Shown here piece after piece: positions 33,100 through 46,361 of a stretch of 64,000 bases of DNA; position 1 is the first letter of the stretch; each line of letters starts with the position of its first letter. The notes below the pieces were generated by a model. That model was not told where the DNA came from, searched no databases, and saw only the letters and a program-made list of their open reading frames with translations. This stretch comes from Zanthoxylum bungeanum (Eukaryota > Streptophyta > Magnoliopsida > Sapindales > Rutaceae): the NCBI GenBank assembly GCA_019454045.1, contig SKCR01021430.1:1-64000 (forward strand). Direction: 5' to 3'. The translations under genes were made by a program, and so were the position numbers.

Positions 33100-36000
33100 G
33101 GCCTATATCCAGTCACTCGAGTGTCTTACACCCGAACTATGTACGGTTGGCTCAAACTGCTGAGAAAAGGTTTTCGTCAGCGGATTTGCATGATGATCAT
33201 CTGATGCGATTTATTCGATCATCATATCGCCACGATGTATGATCCAAACAAATCAGATAAATATCTAAAGTATGTATCTGGATCATTGATGAGACCATTA
33301 ATTCTTTAGCCTGCGCTGTAACCTAGCTCAGCTGCTAATAGAATTATATTTAATCTAATTAGATTTGTTATCGACCCAAATGGCTTCTATTGGTGCCTCA
33401 GCTGCAGCAATAATCTGCATTTGTTGTTTATTTGGTAATAGTATATTGCTAGGAAGATTTCTAGCTCACTGTTCCGTTATTCAAACTGTATAGTACCGTT
33501 ATGCTCGGTTAGGATACTTGCAACAGTGATCCCAGTCACTTCAAGTTTTCCTTCTCTATAGTTTAAGACAACATCCTTAGATCTCTAAGATACTAATGGA
33601 TGTTCTTAATATCAATCCAGTGACTATCACTTGGATTGGCCTGTTTGTGAATTCATATGCTCAAAGCGTATGAGACACCAGGTCGCGTACATTTTTCAAT
33701 GTACGAGTTCTCGGAGAGTTTTCTCGAAAGCCAAGCTTTCGCCGATTGTTCTATGGGAATATCATTTCCAAGAAATGAGATATCATCATTACTTATAGGA
33801 CAGCCACTGTCAGTGCGCTCCCACTAACCCCTTTATATACACAAGAATCATTTTCGTTTTGAATTAAATCATAAACTATTATGATTACATCAAAATGATA
33901 ATTCCAATAACCTAATGCTTGCTTTAATCCAAACATGGATCGAATAACCTGCAAACCTTGTTTGCTAGTTTTGGTTACGACAAAACCGTCAGGATGTTGT
34001 AAACATCCTCCGAAAGGTTTCCGTTTAAGGAAAGCGATTTTCCCATTAAGCTGACATATTTCATAAATGAGACATGCAGCGTCATCAAGCATTATCCAAA
34101 TGGATTTGACATGGCAACAGGTAAAAGGTTTCGTCGTAATCAACACAATGTTGATAACGATACCTTTCCGCTACAAGCCTAGCTTATAACGTTGGTATGT
34201 TGCCATCCATGTATGTCTTCGTTGAAGACTTATAGTACCAGTAGGCACAATGTCTTGCGGTACATCAACTAGTGTCTAAACATAGTTGATATACATGGAA
34301 TCCATTTCGGATTCATGGCACTATGCCATAATAGGGAGTCGATACCTTGTATCACTTCCTCATACGTAGTCAGTTGGTATACCTCAAAAGATTAACATCT
34401 TTATGAGGTGAGATCAGAAACCCATACCCTAGGTTGTTTTCTAAATCTCTCCGAACTACGCGGTTCTTGTGTATTGAAGATTACTGGTATAGTTTCATCA
34501 TTGATGAACTGTTTGTGTTCCATGAAGGACTTGGTGCCTGGAATAGTATTACTCTGATTTTCATCGCGTTTTACTATCCTCCCACTTACCACTGCATATA
34601 GGTATTCCTCTTAGGAAAAACCGCATGGTGAGCAACAATTAAATTGTTCTCTGGTGAGTTTTATAAGTACTATACTTTGGTATCCCTAGGATAACCTACA
34701 ATTGGCACTTATCCAATTTGGGTCTAGTTTGGCATCATCCAAACATATGCCTAGCATTCCCAAATTTTCAGGAATGAGAACCCGGTTTCTTTCCTGTTCA
34801 TATCTAATATGAAATATGTCTAATAGATTTTTATGGAACCTTATTCAAAATAAGTTCTGCACTGTTTATACTTATTCGTTGAAGGAAATTGTAGCTCAGA
34901 GCGACTCATGATTAACCTTATCATGTCCAACAAAATTCGGTTACTCATTTCGGAGACACCGTCAAACTGACATGTTCTGGGAGGAGTCTTCATTGAAAGA
35001 ATACTATACTCTTTCAAGTATATTAGAAACTTATTTCTTAAGTATTTTCATCATGGTCTAACCGTGATGGTTTTAATACTTTAGCCGATCTGTTTGTCTA
35101 CTTTGTGTCGAAACTGTAAAAGTTTCCGATTTGTGTTTCTAAAGAGACACATAACCATAACCCGATGCCACATCTGTAAAGGTCACGAAATATTCATATC
35201 CATCTTTAGCCTAGCTAGACATGGGCCCACTAGCTTCACTATGAATTAGGGCTAACAGATCGGTGGCATTTACACTTTTACCAAGTAAAGGTGTTTAAGG
35301 CACTTTGCCCAATAAACTAGATTCGTAGACTTTATTTGAATGGAATCAAATTAGTCCTAGTACCCACTCTTCAAAAGTGCGGATATACGAGTCTTGTTTG
35401 ATTGTGTCCCAGACAACAATGCCACAAATTAGTTTCTTCTGACCAAATCAGTTCGAGCTATTAGTTTGTCATATTATATGTTTGAGATTTATTTATATTC
35501 AAAATATAAATGATTTTATTCACATCTAATGTGTTTATCTCAATATCATCTTTATATAATAAAACACTTTAGTGTTCTAGGATATAAAGGTACATCCGCA
35601 ATGGATTATACACTGATATAGAGATAATGGTCCTAGTCAAACTAGTTACATTATAATAGTTTCCTAATTTAAGTAAATACTCGAGGGTAGTTCCTAAAGT
35701 TAGGTATCTACGGTTAAAACATCGACTTTCGTCCTGTTTCCAATTCGCAGATTAATCTCAACTGAAGTCAGTATCATGCTCATAGCAGATTCTGAACACC
35801 AGTACATATTTATGTACCACACTAAGTATTTAAAATCCAATTTTAATACTAGTAGTGAACATAATGTTGACAAACATATTTGAAGTCAGAGTCTTGCCCC
35901 ATCTTCAATTCCTTCATGTCTGCTTTGTTCAAACGGCAGTCACGCTTCCGCGATCCCGTTTGCCACAATTTAGGCAGACATTTCAGATATGTTATTTATC
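33100..36000 (-). pseudogene. Copia gag-pol remnant, element C
   Basis: On the minus strand: zinc-knuckle remnant near 35930-35990, gag-pre-integrase and integrase pieces about 35500-34800 (GYEYFVT-like and KHKSETFTVSTQ-like residues), the linker near 34400-34592 (SSERFRKQPRVWVSDL), reverse transcriptase 34400-33793 (KSIWIMLDDAACLIYEICQL, GLQVIRSMFGLKQA, NDSCVYKGVSGSALTVAVL) and RNase H pieces to about 33150 (ADNHANPLTK-like, mutated). Numerous stops and frameshifts. Its parts align with 58780-61760 of element B on the opposite strand. Confidence 0.75.
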
Positions 36001-38310
36001 TTCCCAGAAGATTATAATGATTTTGCCTTTGCCCTTTTCAACATTCAAGAAGCCTTTGGCCAAGCCTTGGCCTTCTTAGAATATCGAAGTAAGGTGCGCC
36101 TTGCGCTTCTTGCCTTTTTGCAAACTTTGACTTTGTCTCCTTGAGAATAGTCATTAACTCTCCAAGGGTTATTTATTGCAATTTAGACTTCTAAAATCTA
36201 AGAATAGATTTATGAAGATCCTTCAATTTCAATATCATACTTTTAAGGATCTAATCCTTATTTCTGATGAAGAAATTAAGGAGTCTAAGTGGCAAGCTTA
36301 ATGGATTAAGCACTAAAGTTATCATCACATAAATCTTCCAAAGATTATGCTCTATTATTTGCTTAACTCCGGGCTTAGGCTTAATATGTTATTTTATCAA
36401 ATAAAGTAACTTATTATTTTCCAGGACCATCCTGAAACTTTATTCCAATTTGAAAATTAAACAATTTAAATACATTTTCCCTAAGATTATGTTTTAAATG
36501 TCAATCTTTCAATTTTATCTTGATTCTAATAGTCCAACTATTTAATCAACGATTTAGGTACTATTTATTATAATGATTATTATAATCCAATTATATAATC
36601 AATTATAAATAAATTGTTTGAATACAGTCCAAATGTTTTAAAACAACGTTTAATATTAGTCCAACTAACATTTAATTTATTTGACGAATGATATTTGTTT
36701 GAGCACGTATGGCAAGTAATTAAATGAATATTGCCAAATCAATTATTGCCTCCCACTATTTTTCGGCGAGCCTCTAACCCTCTGTCAAGTACTCGGGAAA
36801 CCGTGTTTCCTAGTGGGCTATGATCCCGTTAAATATCACACAATCTTGACTTTGGCCAACAAATTGTATGATAATTAACTAGGTAGATCTCGAAGATCAA
36901 TTGGATCCAATCCAATTCCTAGATCCAGTAGGTGGACATCCAAGTCCGAAACATATATCTTATATATGCCAATATATTGCCTAACCTTTTTCCTCTGAAT
37001 CAACTAAGCATTGGCTTTGGCACAACAAACTTAGTGATCCCAGTCAAGCATGACCCATTGACCATGGAAAGCTTCGTAAGCAATGTCGATGGACAAGAAG
37101 TGATCTTGACTTTGGCCAATTAATAAATTCTTAATTTATTACAACAATTTCTAAAATTGCCCCACCCATCTAATATCCATATGATATACATTATTCATGC
37201 ATCGCAACCATGTATTCACACAAGCATGTTATCAATCAATCTAATCCAATTAATTAATCTGATAATTAATTACCATCCAATGTTCAAACAACGATCTGAT
37301 TTTGTGCGAGTCAAACTCGTTTTACGAATAAGTACTTAAAGTACGTATTCTTGAATTAAATTAAACTACAAAATTTAATCCAATTCAATTTGTATTTAAT
37401 ACTAATTCACTATTTAATTCCAAATTAAATATTACACTTTATTAACGAACCTTTACGACTTAAATTCCAAATTTAATAGTTACAGGTCTCAAAGCCCGAT
37501 TAACGTCCAAAGTTTATTTAATTAAAGTCCAATGGGCTTTTAATTAATTTCTTAAGGCGTGGAATTTTGGTCAACTCGGGTCAAACCCAATAACCAAAGC
37601 CCAATCAAGGAGTAACCCCATAAGCCTAGAAATCAATTTAGGCACATTAGGCCCAATTAAATAATTAAGGTCCATTAGTCGCATTTGGACTTTATGGAAA
37701 TGGTTTTGGGCCCAATTGGATCCAACCAATTTATCCTAAACCAATCTTGGTACAACCAAGCCAAATAAGCCCAATAACAACTTTAAAAGCCCAATTTCCA
37801 AAATTAGCCCAACATAATTAAATTACAAAATTTCAATTTCACAATTTAATTACACAAAGTGTATTACATAATTAATTACCCAATTAACATTTCTAAAATA
37901 TCAATTAGCCTAATTAATCATGCTCATTAACAACAAAACATGTCCAACACATTTTATCAAAAAAATCAAACCCAATTTCATGCTTTAAAGTCTCGGCAAA
38001 AGTGGAATTTTATGTCCAATTTTAAATCCAATCCAATTGAATCAAATTCAACATTAAATCAACATTCCCAACATGATTCCAAATCATCCAATGAATCAAA
38101 AATCAAAAAATCCAAGACATTAGGACAAGTATGACTTTCGGCCAAGCTAAGTCATTAGGGAAAAATTGATCCAACTCAATATTCATCATATTGATCATGC
38201 ATAACACCATGTTATCATCATTCAAGCATATATCAACAATCAATTTCATCAAAACATGCTCAAATCATTTTTACCCAATTTTAACAATAATCAAGTTTCA
38301 TGCTCAAATG
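36001..38310 (-). other. Long AT-rich leader and gag region of copia element C
   Basis: Probably the untranslated leader and decayed gag start. It holds inverted repeats with 3-nt spacers such as ATTTAATT/CCA/AATTAAAT (about 37412-37430) and repeated CCAATTGG-type blocks. Apart from the antisense ORF listed separately, I see no gene. The ORFs at 37940-38134 and 38191-38379 are AT-rich chance frames. Confidence 0.5.
36932..37123 (+). other. Antisense ORF within copia element C, shared with element B
   Basis: It runs opposite to the element. It ends GTTNLVIPVKHDPLTMES followed by FVSNVDGQEVILTLAN. Element B has the same reading on its own antisense strand (57532-57735, extending upstream). The product is not recognised. 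Conservation of a frame in two decayed copies may only reflect recent common ancestry. Confidence 0.4.
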
Positions 38311-38323
38311 GCTCAATATACCA
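38311..38323 (-). other. Primer-binding site remnant of copia element C
   Basis: The minus strand TGGTATATTGAGC lies next to the LTR end and resembles TGGTATCAGAGC. Confidence 0.6.
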
Positions 38324-38324
38324 T

Positions 38325-40344
38325 TGTTGGGTTTCTATTAAGTCCCAAGGATCATTTTCAAGCATTGAAACAAGTATGAATACACAATGAAATATGGCGG
38401 AATCATACTCACATTGATCGGATTGGATGCGACGAAGAAAATCCTTTTCCTCTTTGTTGAAGAAGTTCTCGGCCATGGGTGGGTTTGGAGTCCATCTTCA
38501 TCTTCAAGCTCCCAGCTTTAGGTGTTGAGATTCCATGCTCACAAGTGAGTTTCCCTATCACCTTGTATGCCTCTTTGTGTGCTAGCACTCTTGAAGATTT
38601 ACAACAAACCTTCTAATTTTTCTCATTAGCTCACGATTTTGAAGAAGAAAATGGATAGAAGATGTGTTTGGCCCTTGGCCGAATACACATGTGAGAGAGT
38701 GAGAGAAGATGTGTTTTTTTGTGTTATGTATATGGTTTTTGAATTTCCAAAAAACAAATACCAAAAACAAACTCAAAAAAGTCAAGGCATTAAAGCCTTT
38801 TAACTTTCCAACCACTCACATCAATCAATGAATAGTGACTGGTGTCAATCACTCAAAGTGAAAGACATCTATCACTTGATTGACGAATGATGTGAAGCTT
38901 GATGTGACTTGCGGGTCCCACTTCGATTCCAAATGCGAGTGGTTCCGCAAACACTCCCGGGAGCGGATTCGCTAATTCTGAATTAACGAATTTTCCGTTG
39001 CGTCATAATTAAATCTAATTTAATTAAATAATCATGCCTAGCATAATTACTATTCACGTCGCTAACGAATTAATTCTAAATTAATTCGTTCGCCCGAATT
39101 AAAATCCGATTTTAATTCCGCATCGAAATCCAATTTCGTTTAATATATCCAATATATTAATTTATCGATTAATTCCAAATTAATCGCTCTCTCTCTCTTT
39201 AAATAATATTTTATCCCAGATAAAATACCTCAGTAATTAATCCGAAATTAATTTTCTCTCTCATCTAATTAATCCCAGATTAATAAAGTGCGAGTCATAC
39301 ATCATCGGTGAATCTTCGGGAAGCGACCCATGAGATCCCTGGATATGTTGGCAGTAAATTCGGTCGTCGGACTATCCGAACACGTAAGTACCTAGTACTA
39401 CGTTTGTACCGATTTACAAGACAAGGTTGGCTTCTAGCAAAGCGCCATGCCTACCCAATTCTCCATAAACATGCTTACAGGAATAAGCAATCTATATCAG
39501 GCGTAGTATACGTAGTATACGTAGTATTGTGTATGTCGATCCAGTATCGGATGGTCACGTGCTAGGCCTGGGGCTGGAATTGTGTCTACCCCGTACGAAG
39601 CATATATCGGATCTCTGGTAACTAGTCTCTATAATCAGATATACATGACCTAGTCATAATATCCCGATAACTGCAGCATATAAGAGAACAAGTTCTGTAT
39701 CCTACGTGATCATCATCGTCACTATAACTGAAGTGATACTTCCATCTCGACATCACACCTAATACACTACGATTCTCAATATACCCAGAAGAGGCGTACA
39801 CAAAACCGGTTAAAGCCCTGGACGACCAAAACCAAAGCATATTGATTGTCGCAAGTATTAGCGGTGCAAGTCTCAGGTTAAGACCAAATACACCTACCCT
39901 GAATTCGGACTTCCATAGACACATAGTTATACTACCAATGGAATTCTGACGAGGTCTATCCAGAGCGAAGCTATTTCCTGTACCATCGGTAAAACACAAC
40001 CTCCTATTACACTTACATGAGTATCCTATACCCAAATATATGAGAACTATGTCATTATGCCCTCACAACGTGCACAAGTGTAATACTAGTCTTTTACGCA
40101 TTATCGATGTCCAATCTCGATAATACTCTGACTAGGGATATTTAATGATTTATCCTTCGTGGACTGATACTGTCTCATATCATCTCAATCTAGGAACAAA
40201 TCATAGGGACCTCCTATCATTTATACATCTTGGTGCTCTAATCACAAATGATAAGAGAGCAATCTCCTTTGTCACATAGTTAATTTGTACAACAACACCA
40301 TGATCTGTACAAATAGTGACGCTATGGGTCATAATTATCCAACA
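38325..40344 (-). repeat. 5' LTR of copia element C
   Basis: Same ends as 31092-33088 and very similar throughout, including the hairpin array (about 38970-39290), the 137-codon sense ORF (39622-40035) and the antisense ORF (39308-39565). A TACGTAGTA-type short duplication at 39507-39526 distinguishes it. Confidence 0.88.
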
Positions 40345-40368
40345 CTTGCCCCAAATTTTGCCCATACA

Positions 40369-41500
40369 TATGGTACAACCAGAGGGGTTCATAGCCCAAG
40401 GTCAATAGTAAAAGGTTTGCAAGCTACAAAGGTCCATTTATGGACTTAAGTAGGCATCTCAATCTTGGAATATAAGATTTGATATCACGATCATGTCTTA
40501 TGATTTTGAGTAGAATATTGATGAGCATTGTGTATAAAAATGCATCCTTGACGGGAATGTGGTTTTTCTTGTTTTATACGTCGGTGATATTTTACTCATT
40601 GGGAATGATGTAAAAATCTTATCGGACGTGAAAACTTGGCTAGCTAACCAATTCCAAATGAAAGATTTGGGAGAGGCCAGTTATGTTCTTGGGATTCAGA
40701 TACTTCGGGATCGTAAGAAATGACTGATAGCTATGTCTCAGTCATCCTATATCGATAAGATCCTTGTGCGATTTGGGATGCATAATTCCAAGAAATGTAA
40801 TATGCCTTATCGGCATGGAATTCATTTGTCAAAGGAACAGTCTCCTAAGACACCTCAAAATATGGAGGAAATGAGACATATCTCATATGCCTCAGCATTT
40901 GATAGTCTCATGTATGCTATGTTATGCACGAGACCGGACATCTGTTTTGCAGTGGGAGTATTCAGTAGGTTTCAGTCGAACCCAGGATTGGATCATTGGG
41001 TGGCTGTGAAACACATTCTCAAGTATCTTAAAAGAACGAGAGATTATATGCTTGTATATTCCGGTGAGGATATGATCCTAAGGGGATATACAGACTCTGA
41101 TTTTTAGACAGATGTCTATTCTAGGAAATCAACATATGGATCAGTGTTTACCGTAGGTGGTGGGGCTATAGTATGGCAGAGTATAAAGCAATCTTGCATT
41201 GCTGACTCTACCATGTAGGCTAAATATGTAGCAGCTTGTGAAACAGCTAAGGAAGCAGTCCAGCTCCGTAAATTCTTGGGAGATCTGGAAGTTGTTCTAG
41301 ATATGGATAAATGACTCACACATTATTACGATAATAGTGGTGCGGTGGCAAATTCAAAGAACCAAGAAGCCACAAGAGGGGAAAGCATATATAGAGGAAA
41401 TTCGCAGAGAACCTGGCTGATCCGTTTACAAATACCTTGTCGGCTAAAGTGTTTGAAGGCCACCTAGATGGTCTAGGATTACGTGACATGTCCCATTTGC
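40369..41500 (+). pseudogene. Copia reverse transcriptase C-terminus and RNase H, element A
   Basis: After the TATGG duplication the frame resumes VQPEGFIAQGQ, SIYGLK, SWNIRFD. The catalytic YVDD box reads YVGD (40577-40588), a loss of a catalytic Asp. Then KDLGEASYVLGIQILRD-like residues, the ORF 40733-41107 (SYIDKILVRFGMHNSKKCN, YAMLCTRPDICFAVGVFS, LDHWVAVKHILKYLKRTRD, GYTDSDF), a TAG, and RNase H pieces with SVFTVGGGAIVWQSIKQ-like residues, AKYVAACETAKEAVQLRKFL and LADPFTNTLSAKVFEGHLDG-like residues to about 41480. Dead. Confidence 0.88.
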
Positions 41501-41507
41501 TCTAGTG

Positions 41508-41519
41508 CAAGTGGGAGAT
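41508..41519 (+). other. Polypurine tract of copia element A
   Basis: CAAGTGGGAGAT lies directly before TGTTGGGATG of the 3' LTR. Confidence 0.75.
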
Positions 41520-41885
41520 TGTTGGGATGTATGCCCTAGAGCTGCATGTAATGTAGATGGCTTTATATGTTTTGAAATAAAATGATGCATTATTCACTTA
41601 TCAAAATGTTTGTTTAATTTTCACATATTATAAATTATCTTGATTACCCTAGATTACTTATGTGTCTTCAGACTTATTGTATGAGTGTCATACACAAGAG
41701 GATTTAAGTCTGAAGTTAGTAATCTTAAACAGTCCATAGAGATCAAACAAAGCGGATACTTTGTTTGTGGTTTATCTATAGCTGCGGTCCATTCTATAAT
41801 TATATGGCGACCTTGATTCGAGATCGTCCATGTAGAGACATGAGAATGAAGGCTCCTTGTATGATATGATCATATAGGATTGGAA
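41520..41885 (+). repeat. 3' LTR of copia element A (5' part only)
   Basis: It matches 11299-11665, then is interrupted by element H. Its remaining part would lie beyond the right edge of the window. Confidence 0.88.
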
Positions 41886-43332
41886 TGATAAGTGTGGTTT
41901 ATACCCACTTATTCGAGCATCCTTAGCTTATTATTCTGTTATATTTCGAGACATTTAATGTCATTTATAGCTTATTTTATGTTTTATTTACAGGAGCATT
42001 AATACATGGATCGTGGGAAATTTGCACGTGTTTTGGGAACTTTCGGAAGCATCGGACGTGCACGGGAGCATAGAACAAGTTGTACAGCATCAGAAATTAC
42101 ATTGGCGCCGCGATGCCAATAAATCAGGCGCCGTGGCACCCCAACATCACGCCATGCCAGGCGCCACAGCGCCAACAAGCAAACAAGTCCTAGCCAAAAT
42201 GCCGAGAAGATGGCGCCATGGCGCCAATATCTCAGGCGCTGCAGCGCCTACTGCAAGACCATGCCCATAGTGAAGGCCGAGAGGAGAGCATCGTGGTGCC
42301 AATAAACCAGGGCCACGGCGCTGCGTAGGAATGTTAGACGCAGACCAGAAATATGATTTTAGGTTTTTTTTAAGATGCTTAATGACCCAAGGCTCTATTA
42401 TAAATACATAACTTCATCCAATACTCAAAAGGGAGGCTGATACGAAGACGGGAGGCTAATACACAGTAAAAAAACTCTAAAACACATATTTTAGAGAGAT
42501 CCAAGGAGGAGGATTGAAGAGCAACAAGAGGAGACAAAGGCGGTGTCATCCGAAGAGGAAGAGATTCAATTCGGGTTTTATCATCTTATTTCTTTCTTAG
42601 AACTCTAATGATTTCCATTAGATTCACGACCTTAATCTTATTGTTTTTATCTATTATCATGAACTAAACTCCTAAATTCTGGAGAATGATGTAATCGATG
42701 CTTGAACCTTGTAATTGTTTGCTAATTTTGTTATGAAGTCTTATTCATTTATTTATATTCTTTTGAGTTTAATGCTTCTTGATTGTTGGCCACAATTGAA
42801 GATGATTAATGTTTAGGATCTATCACTCGAGAGATGGGATTTTGAATAGATCTAGAGAATATAACCTAGGATTTTATAGAGTTCGAGAGAATTTGTAGTT
42901 CCTTTAAAGTCGTTAATATAGAATCACAAAGCGTAATGAGTTGTTAACTACTGGATTTTTATAGAGATATCGAATTCTGTAGTTGATGATATTTTCACTC
43001 GGCACTCGAGAGAGGGAGTGGATATTTTAGGAGTCTTGACTTATAAACAATATAACTTAATAAAGATGAATTGGCATGACAAATACATAGGCGACAGCTA
43101 GGTGAAATCAGGATCTAGAATCTCTATCGTATTAGTTCCTCCCATCAAAATTATTTTTATATTTATTTATTTACCAAAATCTTTATTATTTGTTTTCTAA
43201 ATAAAGTTAGGATTATCAATTGTAGTACTTTGTGCGAGTTAACGCAATCCATGTGGGTTCGACACTCTTAACTCAAATTTATACTAAAACTTGACACCGT
43301 ACACTTGCGGAACGATATAAAATATCACAACA
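41886..43332 (+). repeat. 5' LTR of element H
   Basis: It starts TGATAAGTGTGGTTTATACCC and ends about ATCACAACA. A GC-rich block at 42100-42320 repeats GGCGCC-type words (CAGGCGCCGTGGCACC, ATGGCGCCAATATCTCAGG). TATAAATA at 42399-42406. The ORF at 42013-42270 translates this repeat block. Confidence 0.75.
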
Positions 43333-43338
43333 AGTTTT

Positions 43339-43356
43339 TGGCGCTGTTGCCGGGGA
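43339..43356 (+). other. Primer-binding site of element H (tRNA-Asp)
   Basis: TGGCGCTGTTGCCGGGGA differs by one base from the complement of the tRNA-Asp(GUC) 3' end. It is six bases from the LTR, as in element I. Confidence 0.88.
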
Positions 43357-43545
43357 TTGTTTGTTTAATTCACTTTAATATTATTACCAAGTAATCTTAG
43401 CTTTAATTTAGTTTTTTTTTTGTCTTAAGTTTTATTTTTTTATTTTTTTATTTTTTTATTTTTTTTACTTTATTTTTTTATATTATTTGATTTTTTTCTT
43501 TCTTATATTTTTTTCTTTTCGTACAAGGAAAGTTGGAAAAGAAGC

Positions 43546-44314
43546 AATGGCAGATCCTATTGGTGCACTGATAGCTTAAGTATCGTCTCCCACGACTCAT
43601 CTAGTAATATTGACAAATCAAATGGGCCAACCGTCTATTGAAGCTGCTTCTGCTAATGAATGCTTTTACCCAACAGAGGAGCAGGATTTGAACAAGTACA
43701 ATATGTGAACAATCGGAACTTCAATAACTATAGAGGCAGTCCAATGCCTAATTATTATCATCCAAATTTTTCATATGCTGATATGGAGAACGTTTTGCAA
43801 CCTCCTCATGGCTTCAATTATCCAAGAGCTGAGCAGAAACCTTCCTTAGAAGACCTCATGAGCACGTTTGTAGCTACAGCTTCACAGAGGTTTGAGAAGA
43901 ATGAGTCAAGGATGGATAAAATCGAAAGACGAATGGGCAATATAGAGGCAAATATGAAATCTTTAGAAGCGCAAATTGGGTTGCTTGTTTCTTCCATGGC
44001 CAATCAACGGACATGGGTGTTTCCGAGTGATATTAAAGTCAACCCCAATAAGCATTGTCAAATCATAACCTGTAGGAGCGGAAAAGAGTTTAAAGACACC
44101 TCTCAGCACTTAGTCAGTAAAGAAAATGAAATAGTATTTCATGAGGAAACAGTAACAGAAGAAGAGAACAAAAGTGAATTGATAATGAGAGGTCAAGATG
44201 AAGAAGTCACCTTCAGTGTTTTCAGAGCCATGCCGAGTTCTCAAGGTGATGCAGAATGTCACATGGTAGATATAGTAGAGAAGGGAGTTGCAAACACGCA
44301 GGGTGAGTCAGTAT
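43546..44314 (+). pseudogene. Athila-type gag, capsid-deleted, element H
   Basis: A start MADPIGALIA is followed by a stop. The main frame (43660 onward) has YVNNRNFNNYRG, NYYHPNFSYADMENVLQPP, GFNYP, KPSLEDLMSTFVATASQRF, a coiled coil with NMKSLEAQIGLLVSSMANQ and then FPSDIKVNPNKHCQIITCRS. These are the post-capsid segments of Athila gag. Next comes EEVTFSVFRAMPSSQGDAEC, a segment that normally follows protease, so capsid and protease are both deleted. Copia B interrupts it at GESV. Element I shows a similar loss of capsid. Confidence 0.8.
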
Positions 44315-46348
44315 TGTTGGACAATTATGACCCATAGTGTCACTATTTGTACAGATCATGGTGTTGTTGTACAAATTAACTATGTGACAAAGGAGATTGC
44401 ACTCTTATCATTTGTGATTAGATCACCAAGATATATAAATGATATGAGGTCCTTATGATTTGTTCCTGGATTGAGAATGATATGAGACAGTATCAATCCA
44501 CGAAGGATAAATCATTAAATATCCCTAGTCAGAGTATTATCGAGATTGGACATCGATGAATACGTAAAAGACTAGTATTACACTTGTGTGCGTTGTGAGG
44601 GCACAACGGCATAGTTCTCATATATTTGGGTATATGATACTCATGCAAGTGTAATAGGAGGTTATGTTTTACCGATGGTACGGGAAACAGCTTCGCTCTG
44701 GATAGACCCCCTCGAAATTCCATTAGTAGTATGACTATGTGTCTATGGAAGTCCGAAATCAGGGAAGGTTTATTTGGTCTTAACCTGAGACTTGCACCGC
44801 TAATACTTACGACAATCAATATACTTTGGTTGCGGTCGTCCAAGGCTTTAACAGGTTCTGTGTACGCCTATGCTGGGTATATTGAGAATCGTAGTGTGTT
44901 GGGTGTGATGTCAAGAAGGAAGTGTCACTCCAGTCATATGGAGATGATGATCACGTAGGGATACATAACTGGTTCTCTAAAAAGGTTGCAACCGTTGGGA
45001 TAATATGACTTGGTTATAATTATCCGATAATAAAGAGACTAGTTGCTCGTAATCCGATATATGCTTCGTACGGGGTAGACACTGTACCAGCCCCAGGCCT
45101 TGCATTTGATCATCCGATACTGGATCGAAATATGAAATACTATGTATACTACGTCTGATATAGATCCTTTATTCCTGTAAGGATATTTCTGGAGAATTGG
45201 GTAGGCATGGCGCTTTGCTAGAAGCCAACCTTGTCTTGTAAATCGGTATAAACGTAGTACTAGGTACTTACGTGTTCGTATAGTCCGACGACCGAATTTA
45301 TTGCCAACATATCTGGGGATCTCATGGGTCGCTTCCCAAAGATTCACCGATGACGTATGACTCGCACTTTTATTAATCTGGGATTAATTAGAAGAGAGAC
45401 AAAATTAATATGGGATTAATTGCGGAGATATTTTATCTGGGATAAAATATCATTTAAATAGAGAAAATGATTAATTTGGAATTAATCGGTTAAATTAATA
45501 TATTCGATATATTAAACGAAATTGGATTTCGGCGCGGAATTAAAATTAGATTTTAATTCGGGCGAACGAGTTAATTTAGAATTAATTCGTTGGCGACGTG
45601 AATTGTGATTTTGCTAGGCATAATCATTTAATTATGTCGCAACGGAAAATTCGTTAATTTGGAATTAGCGAACCTGAGCCCGGGATTGTTTGAGAGCGCA
45701 TTCACATTTCGAATTCGAGTGCGACATGCAAGTCAAATCAAGCGTCAAATCTCTAGTCGCATCAAGCGTCAAATCATTAGTCACTTTGAGTGATGTGACA
45801 ACTTGTCACATTGATTGATTGAGTGATGTGACTTAATGGAAGTGGTTGGAAAGCTTTTTGAAAGCTTGATTGACATATATTAATATTTTTAATGTTTGGT
45901 ATATGTTATTGATTTTGGAAATCAATAAAATCTAATACCTTTTTTTAACTCTCTCTTCTCTTTCTTCTTCCTCTCACATGCCCAAAGGGCTGAAAATTTT
46001 CTGGTTTCTGGTTTGCAAAAACCGTGAGATGGGAAGCAAAAGTGCTTGATTTTTGTGGCAAAAATCATGAGAGCTAGCACTCTGAGAGACATGCGAAGGT
46101 GATAGGGAAGTCCACCCATGAACTGGGAATCGTTTCACGAAGCTTGGAGCTTGTTCAAGGAGCAACAATGGCCGAAAACAGTGAGCTATTTCACTGCCAC
46201 TGCCGAGCAGTCCAAGGAGACAGAAATCAGATTTTTGTTGCCTCCCTCGTCGCTCAACCGATCGATGTGAGTATTCCGCAACTTCTCATTGTATTCGCAC
46301 TTATTTTCAATGCTTGAAATGATCTTGGGATGCTTATTATTTTCCACA
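44315..46348 (+). repeat. 5' LTR of copia element B
   Basis: About 2,034 bp, nearly the same as the 3' LTR. It includes the hairpin array (about 45370-45680), an antisense ORF of about 100 codons (45039-45347) and a sense ORF of 75 codons (44731-44958). The ends are TGTTGG and CCACA (CCAACA in the 3' LTR). Confidence 0.92.
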
Positions 46349-46349
46349 A

Positions 46350-46361
46350 TTGTATCAGAGC
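46350..46361 (+). other. Primer-binding site of copia element B
   Basis: ATTGTATCAGAGC corresponds to TGGTATCAGAGC with one G changed or lost, directly after the LTR. Confidence 0.7.

Larger units (their letters stand above)
31092..40344 (-). mobile_element. Copia element C, same family as B, inserted in the LTR of element D
   Basis: Flanked by ATTGC (31087-31091) and CTTGC (40345-40349); the intact site in the other D LTR reads CCCTTGCCCC, so one side carries a C-to-A change. Minus-strand order: 5' LTR 40344-38325, mutated PBS, long leader, gag remnant, pol remnant, polypurine tract, 3' LTR 33088-31092. Every coding part is broken. Confidence 0.9.
25487..40368 (-). mobile_element. Element D: gag-only gypsy-type element with tandem repeats, split by copia C
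   Basis: Flanked by TATGG at 25482-25486 and 40369-40373. Minus-strand order: 5' LTR (40368-40345 plus 31091-30505), PBS-like site, gag, tandem-repeat tract, 3' LTR (26094-25487). LTRs are about 0.6 kb (TGTATGGG to CATCCACA on the minus strand). No protease, reverse transcriptase or integrase is present, so without copia C the element is about 5.6 kb. This layout fits the described class of non-autonomous elements that encode only gag (TR-GAG). Tandem repeats upstream of the 3' LTR are known from Tat/Ogre-lineage elements. Confidence 0.85.
11299..41885 (+). mobile_element. Copia element A, split by elements G and D; 3' LTR cut by element H
   Basis: 5' LTR 11299-13423, PBS 13426, gag from 15116, protease-integrase to 17778, reverse transcriptase in pieces 25183-25486 and 40369-40730, RNase H to about 41490, polypurine tract, 3' LTR 41520-41885. 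When the two insertions are skipped, the reverse-transcriptase frame reads through both joins with a 5-bp duplication at each, which proves the nesting. The element is dead: integrase and reverse-transcriptase catalytic residues are lost and there are many stops. About 8 kb remains of A itself. Confidence 0.9.

Noticed and set aside
42013..42270. 85-codon ORF in the LTR of element H
   Set aside because: It translates the GGCGCC-type repeat block of the LTR; no domain.
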